DNA of 64,000 nucleotides, from assembly GCA_021769625.1 (NCBI GenBank), contig JAETSN010000016.1, positions 1 through 64,000 of the forward strand, read 5' to 3'. Under the pieces are notes generated by a model. The model was not told the DNA's origin. It ran no database searches and was given only the letters and a program-made list of their open reading frames with translations. The position numbers and the translations under genes are program-made. This document shows positions 15,849 to 23,921 of this stretch, in pieces (the stretch's first letter is position 1; each line of letters starts with the position of its first letter). The stretch comes from [Clostridium] symbiosum (GTDB lineage: Bacteria > Bacillota > Clostridia > Lachnospirales > Lachnospiraceae).

Positions 15849-17000
15849 TTAAAAGACACCGAATATCGCCATAAAGGTTCCGGCTGCAACTGCCGTACCG
15901 ATAACGCCGGCAACGTTAGGTCCCATCGCATGCATCAGCAGGAAGTTTGTAGGATCTTCCTCCGCGCCAACCTTCTGGGAAACCCTTGCCGCCATAGGCA
16001 CTGCGGATACGCCTGCGGAACCGATCAGCGGATTTACCTTGCCATGTGTCACCTTGCACATCAGTTTTCCGAAGAGCACGCCTGCCGCCGTACCGAAAGC
16101 AAACGCCACCAGACCGAGGATAACGATCTTGATCGTATCCCAGTTCAGGAACGCTTCCGCGGAAGTCGTCGCGCCGACGGAAGTACCGAGCAGGATAACA
16201 ACGATATACATCAGTGCATTGGAAGCCGTCTCCTGCAGCTGTCTCACCACACCTGACTCACGGAACAGGTTTCCTAACATCAGCATACCAACCAGGGGAG
16301 CTGTTGTGGGAAGGATCATACATACCACGATCGTAACGATGATCGGGAAGAGTATCTTCTCCAGCTTGGAAACCGGACGAAGCTGCGCCATCTTGATCTG
16401 GCGCTCTTCTTTGGTCGTAAACAGTTTCATGATAGGCGGCTGAATGATCGGCACCAGTGACATATAGGAATATGCCGCCACCGCGATCGGTCCCATGATA
16501 GCCGTCTGCCCCAGTTTTCCTGCAAGGAAAATGGAAGTCGGCCCGTCTGCGCCGCCGATGATGGAAATAGCCGCCGCAGCTTTATCATTAAAGCCCATCC
16601 AGATCGCTCCGAAGTAAGCCATGAAAATACCAAACTGCGCCGCCGCACCCAGCAAAAAGCTCTTTGGATTGGCGATCAGCGGGCCAAAATCGGTCATCGC
16701 GCCCACCCCCATAAAGATCAGGGACGGCATGATCGCCCATTCATCCAGCAAATAGAAATAATACAGTAAGCCGCCTGTTCCGTTTGCTGATTCTTCAATA
16801 CTCATCATGATGTCCGGATAGATATTTACCAGCAGCATACCAAATGCGATCGGGGTAAGAAGTAATGGTTCAAAGCCCTTGGCAATCGCAAGATACAGAA
16901 ATACACAGGCAACAACGATCATCACATAGTTTCCCCAGGTTAAATTGAAGAAAGCTGTCTGATGGACCAGATTGTCCAGTGTAGTCATAATATAATCCAT
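15849..17000 (-). CDS. Na+-translocating decarboxylase beta subunit
   Basis: A 383-residue polytopic membrane protein of the OadB/GcdB/MmdB family, which decarboxylates carboxybiotin while exporting Na+. About ten hydrophobic segments are visible, and the signature GGADGPTSIFLAGKLG (near residue 147) contains the aspartate needed for Na+ transport and catalysis. The C-terminal half has GSAGVSAVPMAARV, a second conserved substrate and ion region. It has a strong SD (AGGAGG) and sits between the biotin carrier and the carboxyltransferase genes. Confidence 0.94.
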   Translation of the reverse strand: MDYIMTTLDNLVHQTAFFNLTWGNYVMIVVACVFLYLAIAKGFEPLLLTPIAFGMLLVNIYPDIMMSIEESANGTGGLLYYFYLLDEWAIMPSLIFMGVGAMTDFGPLIANPKSFLLGAAAQFGIFMAYFGAIWMGFNDKAAAAISIIGGADGPTSIFLAGKLGQTAIMGPIAVAAYSYMSLVPIIQPPIMKLFTTKEERQIKMAQLRPVSKLEKILFPIIVTIVVCMILPTTAPLVGMLMLGNLFRESGVVRQLQETASNALMYIVVILLGTSVGATTSAEAFLNWDTIKIVILGLVAFAFGTAAGVLFGKLMCKVTHGKVNPLIGSAGVSAVPMAARVSQKVGAEEDPTNFLLMHAMGPNVAGVIGTAVAAGTFMAIFGVF

Positions 17001-17045
17001 TTCTTTACCTCCTGTTGTTCTTTACGTTACTGCACTCTGGCGGTC

Positions 17046-17417
17046 TCAGTTCAGTGTTGCCAGCAGTGCGCCTGCCTCAACAGGATCGCCCACAGCCACG
17101 TCGATGCTCGCGACAGTACCGTCCTGCGGTGCGACAACAGGGATTTCCATCTTCATCGCTTCCAGGATCACAACGGCGTCACCCTTCTTCACTGCCTGGC
17201 CTACACTTGCCTCCAGCTTGAATACCTTGCCCGCCGCACCGGCTTCGATCCTTACGCTGCCTGCGCCTGCGCTTGCCTTCGGTGCCGCTGCGGGAGCAGC
17301 TTTCGGCGCTGCCTTGGGTGCTGCCGGAGCTGCCTTGGGCGCTGCGCCTGTGGATGCTCCTTCTTCTACTACTACATCATATACGTTGCCGTTCACGGTA
17401 ATTGTATAATTTTTCAT
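17046..17417 (-). CDS. Biotin carboxyl carrier protein of the decarboxylase
   Basis: A 123-residue carrier. The N-terminal segment MKNYTITVNGNVYDV is followed by an Ala/Pro/Lys-rich flexible linker (about residues 20-50), then a biotinyl domain with the biotin site EAMKMEI (Lys near residue 90). It would shuttle the carboxyl group from the carboxyltransferases to the membrane beta subunit. Linker and domain architecture match the gamma or biotin subunits of glutaconyl-CoA and methylmalonyl-CoA decarboxylases. Confidence 0.93.
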   Translation of the reverse strand: MKNYTITVNGNVYDVVVEEGASTGAAPKAAPAAPKAAPKAAPAAAPKASAGAGSVRIEAGAAGKVFKLEASVGQAVKKGDAVVILEAMKMEIPVVAPQDGTVASIDVAVGDPVEAGALLATLN

Positions 17418-17483
17418 GTTATTTCCTCCTGAATTATGAGTGATTTTTATTGATTATTCTTTATTTCATAAAAAGTATGGAAC

Positions 17484-18251
17484 TTATCGTCTGATAATGG
17501 ATCTTACCACATAACCGTCCGCCGATGCAGCCCCTTCGCTGGCTGCGATCGCCGCCGCAATGACTGCGATCAGCTCCGTATCATCTGTCTCCTCTGCCGC
17601 TGCTGCAGGCGCTGCCTGCACAGGTGCTGCCGGTGCGCTCTCTTCCTGAACCGGTTTCTTCTGGAACTTCTTCTGAATCTTCGGGATCAGGTTGAAACAG
17701 GAGATCAGAATACTGATCAGGATCAGTACCGCAAACACGGTGCCCATACCGAGCAGTGTATTTAAAGCAGCCTTTGTCATCAGTTCGCTCATATCGTAGT
17801 CCGCGGAAACGGTGATACTCTCATATCCTTTTTCCGTTACCACGATCTCCACAGTCGCTGTTCTCTGTTTATTGCCTTTATATACCTTGTCGCCCTGAAC
17901 CTTTACTCTGATATCAGCCTTGTCTTCTGTGATCGTCACTTCCGTTTCGTCACTGAGAACAGAAACAAAGTTGCCGAATTCTTCCGAAGCATCGTTCCAG
18001 CTGTTCATAGCCGCGATATCCAGTGCCGCATCCTCCGGATTTCCGCCGCTCATTTCCACATACTCGGACATGCTCACACCGTATGACGCGAGCATCTGCT
18101 GCAATGTGGCAAGCTGTTCACAGGTAGCTTCACCGGCCTGTTTCGCCTGATCTTTCGTGATGAAACTGTTTTCTGTCATCTCCGCCCCACAGGCTGTTAA
18201 TCCAAGGATGCAGACAAGCATGGCAAGACAAATTAAAAGTTTCTTTTTCAT
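17484..18251 (-). CDS. OadG-like decarboxylase subunit with lipoprotein N-terminus
   Basis: A 255-residue protein. The start at MKKKLLI has a good SD (AAAGGA). A lipoprotein signal peptide ends in LTACG (Cys21), followed by an extracytoplasmic domain of about 130 residues. One transmembrane helix lies near 170-190 (MGTVFAVLILISILISCFNLI), then an Ala/Pro-rich linker and an OadG-like C-terminal segment ending DGYVVRSIIRR. OadG-type subunits anchor and assemble the pump; the outward lipoprotein domain is an addition to the usual short OadG. It begins 16 bases after the stop of the MmdA-like gene. Confidence 0.75.
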   Translation of the reverse strand: MKKKLLICLAMLVCILGLTACGAEMTENSFITKDQAKQAGEATCEQLATLQQMLASYGVSMSEYVEMSGGNPEDAALDIAAMNSWNDASEEFGNFVSVLSDETEVTITEDKADIRVKVQGDKVYKGNKQRTATVEIVVTEKGYESITVSADYDMSELMTKAALNTLLGMGTVFAVLILISILISCFNLIPKIQKKFQKKPVQEESAPAAPVQAAPAAAAEETDDTELIAVIAAAIAASEGAASADGYVVRSIIRR

Positions 18252-18267
18252 ATATGAAGCATCCTTT

Positions 18268-19695
18268 CTAGACTGTTCCATGTTTCTTGTCAGGACAGTC
18301 TTCTTTCTTTGTATAAAGCATCTCCAGAGCGCCGATCACATATTTTCTTGTGTCTGCCGCCTCGATAATGCTGTCCACATATCCTCTTCTCGCTGCGCCC
18401 TGCACGCTCGCCTGAAGCTTTGCGTACTCGGCAGCCTTTTCGCAGATCACGTCCGCGCCCTTTCCGTCGTACATGATCTGCGCCGCATGTTTTGCGTCCA
18501 TGGAGCCGATCTCCGCAGTCGGCCATGCAAAAGTCACATCGGCGCCGATCGCCTTGGAGTTCATCGCAACATAGGCACTGCCGTAAGCCTGGCCGATGAT
18601 CACGTTTACTTTCGGCACGGTCGCCTCCGCAAAAGCAGCCGTCATCTGCGCAACAGCTTTCGCCATGCGCTTCTCCGCGCATTTGGTAGCGGCATAACCC
18701 TTCACGTTCGTCAGTGTCAGCACCGGAATTTCAAAGGCATCACAGAATTTTACAAAAGAAGCCGCCTTCTCGCATCCCCTCGCGGAGAGCACCGCGTCAA
18801 ATTTCTCGGCAACATTGCCCTCTTCATCATAGATCTCCGTGCGGTTTGCCACGCAGCCCACCGTCATGCCGTCCAGTCTGATGAAGCCTGTCACCATGCT
18901 CTTGCCGTAATCGGCCTTTGTCTCAAAAAATACGCCGTCGTCCGCGATCTGGGAGAGCGCGATGGATGTATCCCCGACACAGTTTGCCAGTTCCGCGGAA
19001 GCTCTGTTCAGATCGTCCGTGCAGTCAGCGACAGCTTCATCATCACAGTTGGCAGGCAAAAATCCGATCAGCTCACGGATCTTTGCATAGATCTCGCCTT
19101 CCTCTGCCACCACATCCACGATACCTGCCTCCTCACTCTGGAAAGCCGCCGCGGAAGTATCGCATTTGCCGATCTCGTTTCCGTCGATGGCATTGGGGGA
19201 ATTTACGAACAGCTTTGCTTTCGATTTCTCCATAAAAGTAAAGTCTGTCAGTGTCGGGAAAATGGCAAGGCCGCCGCCGCAATTTCCGAAGATCGCCGTG
19301 ATCTGGGGGATCATGCCGCTGGCCGTAACCTGTTTGCTATAAATCTCGCCGAATGCGTTAAGCGCATCGGCGCCTTCCTGTAATCTCAGTCCGGCAGAAT
19401 CGATCAGCCCGATCACCGGCGCGCCGGTCTTCATTGCCAGATCATAGAGGTTTGTAATCTTTTTTGCATGCATTTCACCCACGGAACCGTTCAGTACGGA
19501 TGCATCCTGGCTGTAAACATATACAAGATTACCGTCAATTACTCCATACCCGGTGATAACACCATCAGAAGGAGTCTCTGCCTGTTTCAGATCAAAATCG
19601 GTAGCTCTCGCCGTTACAAGCGCACCAATTTCAACGAAACTGTTTTCATCGAGCAAAGCTGTGATTCTTTGGCTCGCTTTTGAAGTAGTGCCCAT
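18268..19695 (-). CDS. Acyl-CoA carboxylase/decarboxylase carboxyltransferase (MmdA-like)
   Basis: A 475-residue carboxyltransferase of the crotonase-fold family that includes MmdA, GcdA and the transcarboxylase 12S subunit, acting on acyl-CoA carboxylates such as methylmalonyl-CoA. Recognisable parts are GAPVIGLIDSAGLRLQEG, IFGNCGGGLAIFPTL (an oxyanion region) and, in the second half, GQAYGSAYVAMNSKAIGADVTFAWPTAEIG. It is somewhat shorter than typical MmdA. The frame opens upstream, but the ATG at 19695 with GGAGG is the start. It is the first gene of an operon that also encodes a pyruvate/oxaloacetate-type carboxyltransferase. Confidence 0.88.
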   Translation of the reverse strand: MGTTSKASQRITALLDENSFVEIGALVTARATDFDLKQAETPSDGVITGYGVIDGNLVYVYSQDASVLNGSVGEMHAKKITNLYDLAMKTGAPVIGLIDSAGLRLQEGADALNAFGEIYSKQVTASGMIPQITAIFGNCGGGLAIFPTLTDFTFMEKSKAKLFVNSPNAIDGNEIGKCDTSAAAFQSEEAGIVDVVAEEGEIYAKIRELIGFLPANCDDEAVADCTDDLNRASAELANCVGDTSIALSQIADDGVFFETKADYGKSMVTGFIRLDGMTVGCVANRTEIYDEEGNVAEKFDAVLSARGCEKAASFVKFCDAFEIPVLTLTNVKGYAATKCAEKRMAKAVAQMTAAFAEATVPKVNVIIGQAYGSAYVAMNSKAIGADVTFAWPTAEIGSMDAKHAAQIMYDGKGADVICEKAAEYAKLQASVQGAARRGYVDSIIEAADTRKYVIGALEMLYTKKEDCPDKKHGTV

Positions 19696-19772
19696 ATTTG
19701 TTCCTCCATTTATAATAAAAATAATAACTACCTTGTCAGGGGACCAAAATCCCCCATGTTGCATACTCGATT

Positions 19773-19802
19773 AGTATAACATAAGTATTGTAAAAAACAC
19801 AA
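19773..19802 (-). promoter_or_regulatory. Putative promoter of the decarboxylase operon
   Basis: Minus strand: TTGTGT (19797-19802), 18 bases, TATACT (19773-19778). The -10 box forms part of a short inverted repeat, ATACT/AGTAT, that could be an operator. Consensus-based prediction only. Confidence 0.45.
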
Positions 19803-19822
19803 CAAAAACAGCGAATTTTTTT

Positions 19823-19866
19823 CAAAAAAATCAGCGTCTTCCGAATGGTACGGCCGACGCTGATTT
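19823..19866 (-). terminator. Terminator of the alanine-rich protein gene
   Basis: An 11 bp perfect stem (19856-19866 with 19828-19838, AAATCAGCGTC) with a 17-base loop, followed on the minus strand by a run of T. It lies 30 bases after the stop of the alanine-rich gene. Confidence 0.85.
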
Positions 19867-19896
19867 CTGCTTTTCAGTTGTATTATTTTGCTGTTT

Positions 19897-20829
19897 TTAT
19901 TTTTCAGCTTCTCTCTTAGCTGCTTCGATTTCCGCCTGCTCTGCCAGTGCTGCTGCCTGAGCTTCCTTCTTCGCTGCTTCGATCGCGATCTGCTCTGCTA
20001 CTGCTTCCGCCTGAGCTGCCTTCTTCGCTGCTTCTGCCGCTGCCTGCTCTGCTTCTGCCGCTGCCTTTAACGCTTTCTGAGCTGCCACTTTAGCTGCTGC
20101 ATCCGCTTCCAGTGCCGCACGCTGATCGGGGCCGTTCTTAGCTGCTGCGATCTCTGCCTGCTCTGCTGCTGCCGCTGCCGCTGCTGCCGCATCATCTGCT
20201 GCCGCTGCAAGCTGTTCTGCCTCTGCTGCCGCTTTCACAGCTGCCCTGCTTTCTGCTGCCGCCTGGTTTTCAGCTTCTACTGCCGCTAACAGCTGCTCTG
20301 CCGCTTCTCTCTTGGCCGTTGCGATAGCGAGCTGCTCAGCTGCTGCTTCTGCTGCTGCCGCCGCTTTACCAGCTGCTGCCTGTGCCTGCTCTGCGATAGC
20401 TGCCGCTTTTGCTGCCTTCTTAGCTGCTTCTGCTGCTTCCTGCTCTGCGATAGCTGCTGCCTTTGCTGCCTTCTGAGCCTCTGCTTTTTCTGCTGCTTCA
20501 GGATTCTCCTGCGCTGCCGCTGCTTTTGCTGCCGCTTCCACTGCCGCACGTTCTGCAAGAGCCTCTGCTTTTTCTGCTGCTTCCACTGCTGCGATGGCTT
20601 CTTTCTCTGCCTTTGCTGCTGCTGCGTCCGCCTTCTTTGCCTCGGCTGCTGCTTCCTGCTCTGCCGCTGCAGCTTCTGCCAGTGCTTTTTTCGCTGCTGC
20701 CGCCGCTTCCTGCTCTGCCCTTACCGCACTGTTTGCAGCGCTTACTGTCATACCGGCCATACTCACCATCATAGCAGATACCAACACTGCCGCTGTCAGC
20801 TTCTTCCAGATTTTCAGTTTTTTCATCAT
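19897..20829 (-). CDS. Secreted alanine-rich helical repeat protein
   Basis: A 310-residue protein with an N-terminal signal peptide (hydrophobic core AAVLVSAMMVSMAGMTV, probable cleavage after VSAA). The mature part of about 275 residues is close to half alanine, the rest almost only Glu, Lys, Gln, Arg, Asp, Val, Ile and Leu, and I see no aromatic, Cys, His or Met residue. Short motifs such as AEQEAA, AAKKA and EAEQLA recur. Such composition predicts one long helix or coiled coil, as in TolA domain II. Only two breaks are seen (ENPEA and KNGPDQ). There is no wall anchor or membrane helix. The gene has its own terminator. Function unknown. Confidence 0.75.
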   Translation of the reverse strand: MMKKLKIWKKLTAAVLVSAMMVSMAGMTVSAANSAVRAEQEAAAAAKKALAEAAAAEQEAAAEAKKADAAAAKAEKEAIAAVEAAEKAEALAERAAVEAAAKAAAAQENPEAAEKAEAQKAAKAAAIAEQEAAEAAKKAAKAAAIAEQAQAAAGKAAAAAEAAAEQLAIATAKREAAEQLLAAVEAENQAAAESRAAVKAAAEAEQLAAAADDAAAAAAAAAEQAEIAAAKNGPDQRAALEADAAAKVAAQKALKAAAEAEQAAAEAAKKAAQAEAVAEQIAIEAAKKEAQAAALAEQAEIEAAKREAEK

Positions 20830-20947
20830 ATTCACCCTTTCTTAAATATATTATGATAATCCGGTTTTCACCCAAGTAAATTGTAACGCTATCTTTTCTT
20901 AGTGTCAACAAATATTCTCATTTTTTTACCTTATTTTACCTGATCCG

Positions 20948-22255
20948 TCAAAGCAGATATTCCTGCAATATATACTTTCCCATATAGCGCAGGTCTTTTT
21001 TGTCCACACTGTTTTTCAGCACCAGATCATACTCTTTCACCGCTTCTCTGTTGAGATTATATATGACCTTTCCTGCCTTCGTTCCCCTTTTCACCGGCGC
21101 TTCCAATTCTCCTGCATAAGATACATCAATCCGGACTTCATCGCTCGCGGAAAGCAGGAAATTCAATTCTCCGCCGCTCTTATCCTCTATTTCAAGTTCC
21201 ACCTCCACATCTGCATAAGGATCATACTCCTCTGTTTCCGGTATGCCATCCCGGATCTTCACCGGTTTCAGTCCCACTTCCTTATATACATTCTGATATT
21301 CATAGTTTTCCAGACCGTATTCCATCAGCTTTCTGGTATCCACCCACTTGTAGGTTTTGTGATTGGGCCAGCCGCATGCCAAAAGCGCCACGATAAAAGT
21401 CCGCTCATCCCGCCTTAAAGCTCCCACATAGCAGTATCCCGCGCCGCCGGTGAACCCCGTCTTTCCCGAGAGGGCGCCGTCCATCATATTCAGGAACGCG
21501 TTGTGGTTCGTGCAGCTGTAGCTGCGGTTCCCCTGCCGGTTGGCAAAGCCGTAATTCGCCGCCCTGGTGATATCCAAAAAACTCTCCCTCTGCGGCGATG
21601 TCATAATACAGTACCGCATGATCAGCGCAAGATCTTTTGCGGTGGTGGAATGGCGGTATTCCGTTCCGTCTATCACTTCCACCGCATCCAATCCGTTCGG
21701 CGTGATAAAATGCGTATCCTCACAGCCGATCTCCTTCGCCTTTTCATTCATCAGCTCCGCGAATCCCTCCACGGAACCGCCGATATGCTCCGCGATCGCC
21801 ACCGCGGCATCGTTGTGGGATTCCAGCATCAGGGAATACAGCAGATCCCGCAGATAAAAGCGTTCCCCCTTTGCCGCTCCCAGATGCACCTGGGGCTGGG
21901 ACGCCGCATAGGAGGAAATCTCCACCTCATCCTCCGGATTTCCCCGCTCCAGCGCCAGAATGCAGGTCATGATCTTTGTCGTGCTCGCCATGGGCAGCAC
22001 CACATCCTCCTCCTTTCCATATAAAACGCGCCCGGAATCGGCATCCATAAGTACCGCTCCCCGGGCGTATAAGTCAAGGTTTGTCTCCTTTGCCTGCGCC
22101 GTCCCGCCAGGTACGATCCCTGTCAGAACAGCGATCGTCAGCATGATGGACAGCCACCTTGCAAAAACTGTTTTTTCCCTTTTCTTCCATCTCTTTTCTG
22201 TCCGTGTTCCGTCTGTTTTTCCTCTTCTCTTTCCTGCGATCTTCCCCGTTTTCAT
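20948..22255 (-). CDS. D-alanyl-D-alanine carboxypeptidase (DacF-like)
   Basis: A 435-residue penicillin-binding peptidase of family S11 that trims the terminal D-Ala of peptidoglycan stem peptides. After a long basic N-terminus and signal segment (about residues 34-55) come the active-site motifs STTK (SxxK), SHN (SxN) and KTG, in the expected order. The C-terminal 120 residues form the usual beta-rich domain that ends at the membrane surface. It follows scpB and has a TATAAT box upstream. A second S11 enzyme lies at 25164-26375. Confidence 0.9.
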   Translation of the reverse strand: MKTGKIAGKRRGKTDGTRTEKRWKKREKTVFARWLSIMLTIAVLTGIVPGGTAQAKETNLDLYARGAVLMDADSGRVLYGKEEDVVLPMASTTKIMTCILALERGNPEDEVEISSYAASQPQVHLGAAKGERFYLRDLLYSLMLESHNDAAVAIAEHIGGSVEGFAELMNEKAKEIGCEDTHFITPNGLDAVEVIDGTEYRHSTTAKDLALIMRYCIMTSPQRESFLDITRAANYGFANRQGNRSYSCTNHNAFLNMMDGALSGKTGFTGGAGYCYVGALRRDERTFIVALLACGWPNHKTYKWVDTRKLMEYGLENYEYQNVYKEVGLKPVKIRDGIPETEEYDPYADVEVELEIEDKSGGELNFLLSASDEVRIDVSYAGELEAPVKRGTKAGKVIYNLNREAVKEYDLVLKNSVDKKDLRYMGKYILQEYLL

Positions 22256-22284
22256 TCAGCACGTTCCTGTTTGTCTTTATGCCT

Positions 22285-22315
22285 ATTATATGGTGCCGGT
22301 TCCGGGTTCATGCAA
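22285..22315 (-). promoter_or_regulatory. Putative promoter of the dacF-like gene
   Basis: Minus strand: a perfect TATAAT (22285-22290) with TTGCAT (22310-22315) at a long spacing of 19 bases. It lies between scpB and the carboxypeptidase gene, about 30 bases before its start. Confidence 0.45.
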
Positions 22316-22361
22316 AAAACAAAGGTAAAAATCCACATCTCCTTTTCGTCCTTAGCCACAG

Positions 22362-22931
22362 TCAGATATCCACCGTCTGCCGCGCCTCCGCCTCCGCCTG
22401 TTCCCGGAATTCCTCCACCTGAACGGGATTCAGCTCCGGCAGATCACCAAGGCTCTTCACGCCGAAACTGCGCAAAAACTGTTCCGTCGTCCCGAACAGC
22501 ATCGGGCGTCCCGGTGCGTCCAGCCTGCCCAGCTCCTGCACCAGATCATACTCAAGAAGCCTGTTCACGGCAAAGTCGCAGCTCACACCGCGGATCCTCT
22601 CAATATCCAGCTTCGTCACCGGCTGCTTATAGGCGATGATCGAAAGGGTTTCCAGCATCGTATCGGAAAGTACATGCTTTCTGGGCGTTTTGGCAATCTT
22701 TATCAGATATTCGTACATCTCGTTTTTCGTGCAAAGCTGCACCGCGTCCTCCAGCTCGATCAGCTCGATCCCTCTGCCTTCGGCCTGATAGGACTCTCTC
22801 ATCTCCTCCAGAAGTTCTTTCGTCACCTTCTTACTTTCTTCGATCACCTCCGCCAGACGACCAATCTCCACAGAATCCCCCAGCGTAAATAAAATCGCCT
22901 CCAGTACTGCTTTTGCCTTCTCTCTCTCCAC
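22362..22931 (-). CDS. scpB: Segregation and condensation protein B
   Basis: ScpB is the winged-helix kite subunit of the SMC-ScpAB condensin, which compacts and separates chromosomes. The 189-residue protein has two winged-helix domains; conserved stretches include LETLSIIAYKQPVTKLDIERIRGV and PGRPMLFGTTEQFLRSFGV, which are diagnostic. It lies 46 bases after scpA, the usual arrangement. Confidence 0.95.
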   Translation of the reverse strand: MEREKAKAVLEAILFTLGDSVEIGRLAEVIEESKKVTKELLEEMRESYQAEGRGIELIELEDAVQLCTKNEMYEYLIKIAKTPRKHVLSDTMLETLSIIAYKQPVTKLDIERIRGVSCDFAVNRLLEYDLVQELGRLDAPGRPMLFGTTEQFLRSFGVKSLGDLPELNPVQVEEFREQAEAEARQTVDI

Positions 22932-22977
22932 GGTATCCTCTTCCTTTTCTTTATGTTCTTACCGGCGTCCGGCACAA

Positions 22978-23736
22978 CTACACGATAACCGGCTCTTCCT
23001 TCACCACGATCCGTATCTCCCCGAACAGATCCTCCTGCTCGATCGCGATCTTCCCGATCTTCATCATCTCCAGCACGATCAGAAATGTCACAATGACTTC
23101 CATTTTACTGTTCTGTTTTTCCAGAAGCTCCCGGAAGGAACAGTACCTGTGTTTCAGCAGGTAATTCTGCAGATAAACCTGCTTTCTGTCCAGATCGATC
23201 TCATCCTTCTCGATCTTTCCGAAACTGCTTCTGACAGGGTCTATTTTATCCTCCTGCCGTTTCAACATAAACCGGAACATCTCGTTCAATTTGACTAATG
23301 TGGCATCTCCCACCAGCTCCTCATAATCCACCGGGGGCCTGTACTCTTCGATCTCCTTCGGCAGATGCGGTTCTCTGTAAAATGCTTTTTCCGCGCTCAT
23401 ATGGAGATCCTTCAGTTCATAGGACATGTATTTATAAATCTTATATTCCAAAAGCTTCTGTACCAGCTCTGCCCTGGGGTCTTCCTCCTCCCCCTCCTCA
23501 TTCACTTCCATCGGAAGGAGCATCCTGCACTTGATATCCAGCAGCGTTGCCGCCATCACGAGAAACTCGCTCATCACATTCATATCTTCGGTTTCCATCC
23601 GCCGGATATAATCCAGATACTGTTCTGTGATCAGCGTGATCGGAATGTCATAGATATCTATTTTATTTTTATCGATCAGGTGCAAAAGAAGATCAAGCGG
23701 TCCCTCAAACACCTCCAGTTTAACCGGAATTGCCAT
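22978..23736 (-). CDS. scpA: Segregation and condensation protein A
   Basis: ScpA is the kleisin that bridges the SMC heads. The protein starts MAIPVKLEVFEGPLDLLLHLI, the hallmark of the family, and the N-terminal region is followed by a helical middle and a C-terminal winged helix (residues about 170-245). The frame is open to 23829, but the conserved region begins at the ATG at 23734-23736, with GGTGA just before; an ATG at 23748 is a possible alternative. About 252 residues. Confidence 0.93.
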   Translation of the reverse strand: MAIPVKLEVFEGPLDLLLHLIDKNKIDIYDIPITLITEQYLDYIRRMETEDMNVMSEFLVMAATLLDIKCRMLLPMEVNEEGEEEDPRAELVQKLLEYKIYKYMSYELKDLHMSAEKAFYREPHLPKEIEEYRPPVDYEELVGDATLVKLNEMFRFMLKRQEDKIDPVRSSFGKIEKDEIDLDRKQVYLQNYLLKHRYCSFRELLEKQNSKMEVIVTFLIVLEMMKIGKIAIEQEDLFGEIRIVVKEEPVIV

Positions 23737-23802
23737 ATTCTTCACCATTTCTGCGCTGCTTTTATCCCACTGCCAAAGACGGCACACACTTGCACATAGA
23801 CA

Positions 23803-23834
23803 GATTTGTGACATACAGCGCGCAGACACAAATC
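23803..23834. repeat. Hairpin repeat, second copy of the rnf-gap element
   Basis: GATTTGTGAC (23803-23812) pairs at 9 of 10 positions with GACACAAATC (23825-23834). The loop contains GCGCGCAG, as in the hairpin at 2991-3023. It lies just upstream of scpA. Confidence 0.55.
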
Positions 23835-23921
23835 CCTATCTGCAATCAATTTTATTCACACCTATAATCAGCCATAAGAATAATAAAATCCTCAAGGAAC
23901 CCCTTAAAAACGTCGACACCA

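Noticed and set aside
18157-19383. Plus-strand open frame of 408 codons opposite the MmdA-like gene
   Set aside because: It overlaps a conserved gene along its whole length; the His/Arg/Cys-rich composition is typical of an antisense shadow.
22362-22460. Possible leader peptide between scpB and the dacF-like gene
   Set aside because: A 28-codon frame exists in the gap just below 22362, but its ATG directly abuts the only purine-rich stretch, leaving no room for a ribosome site.
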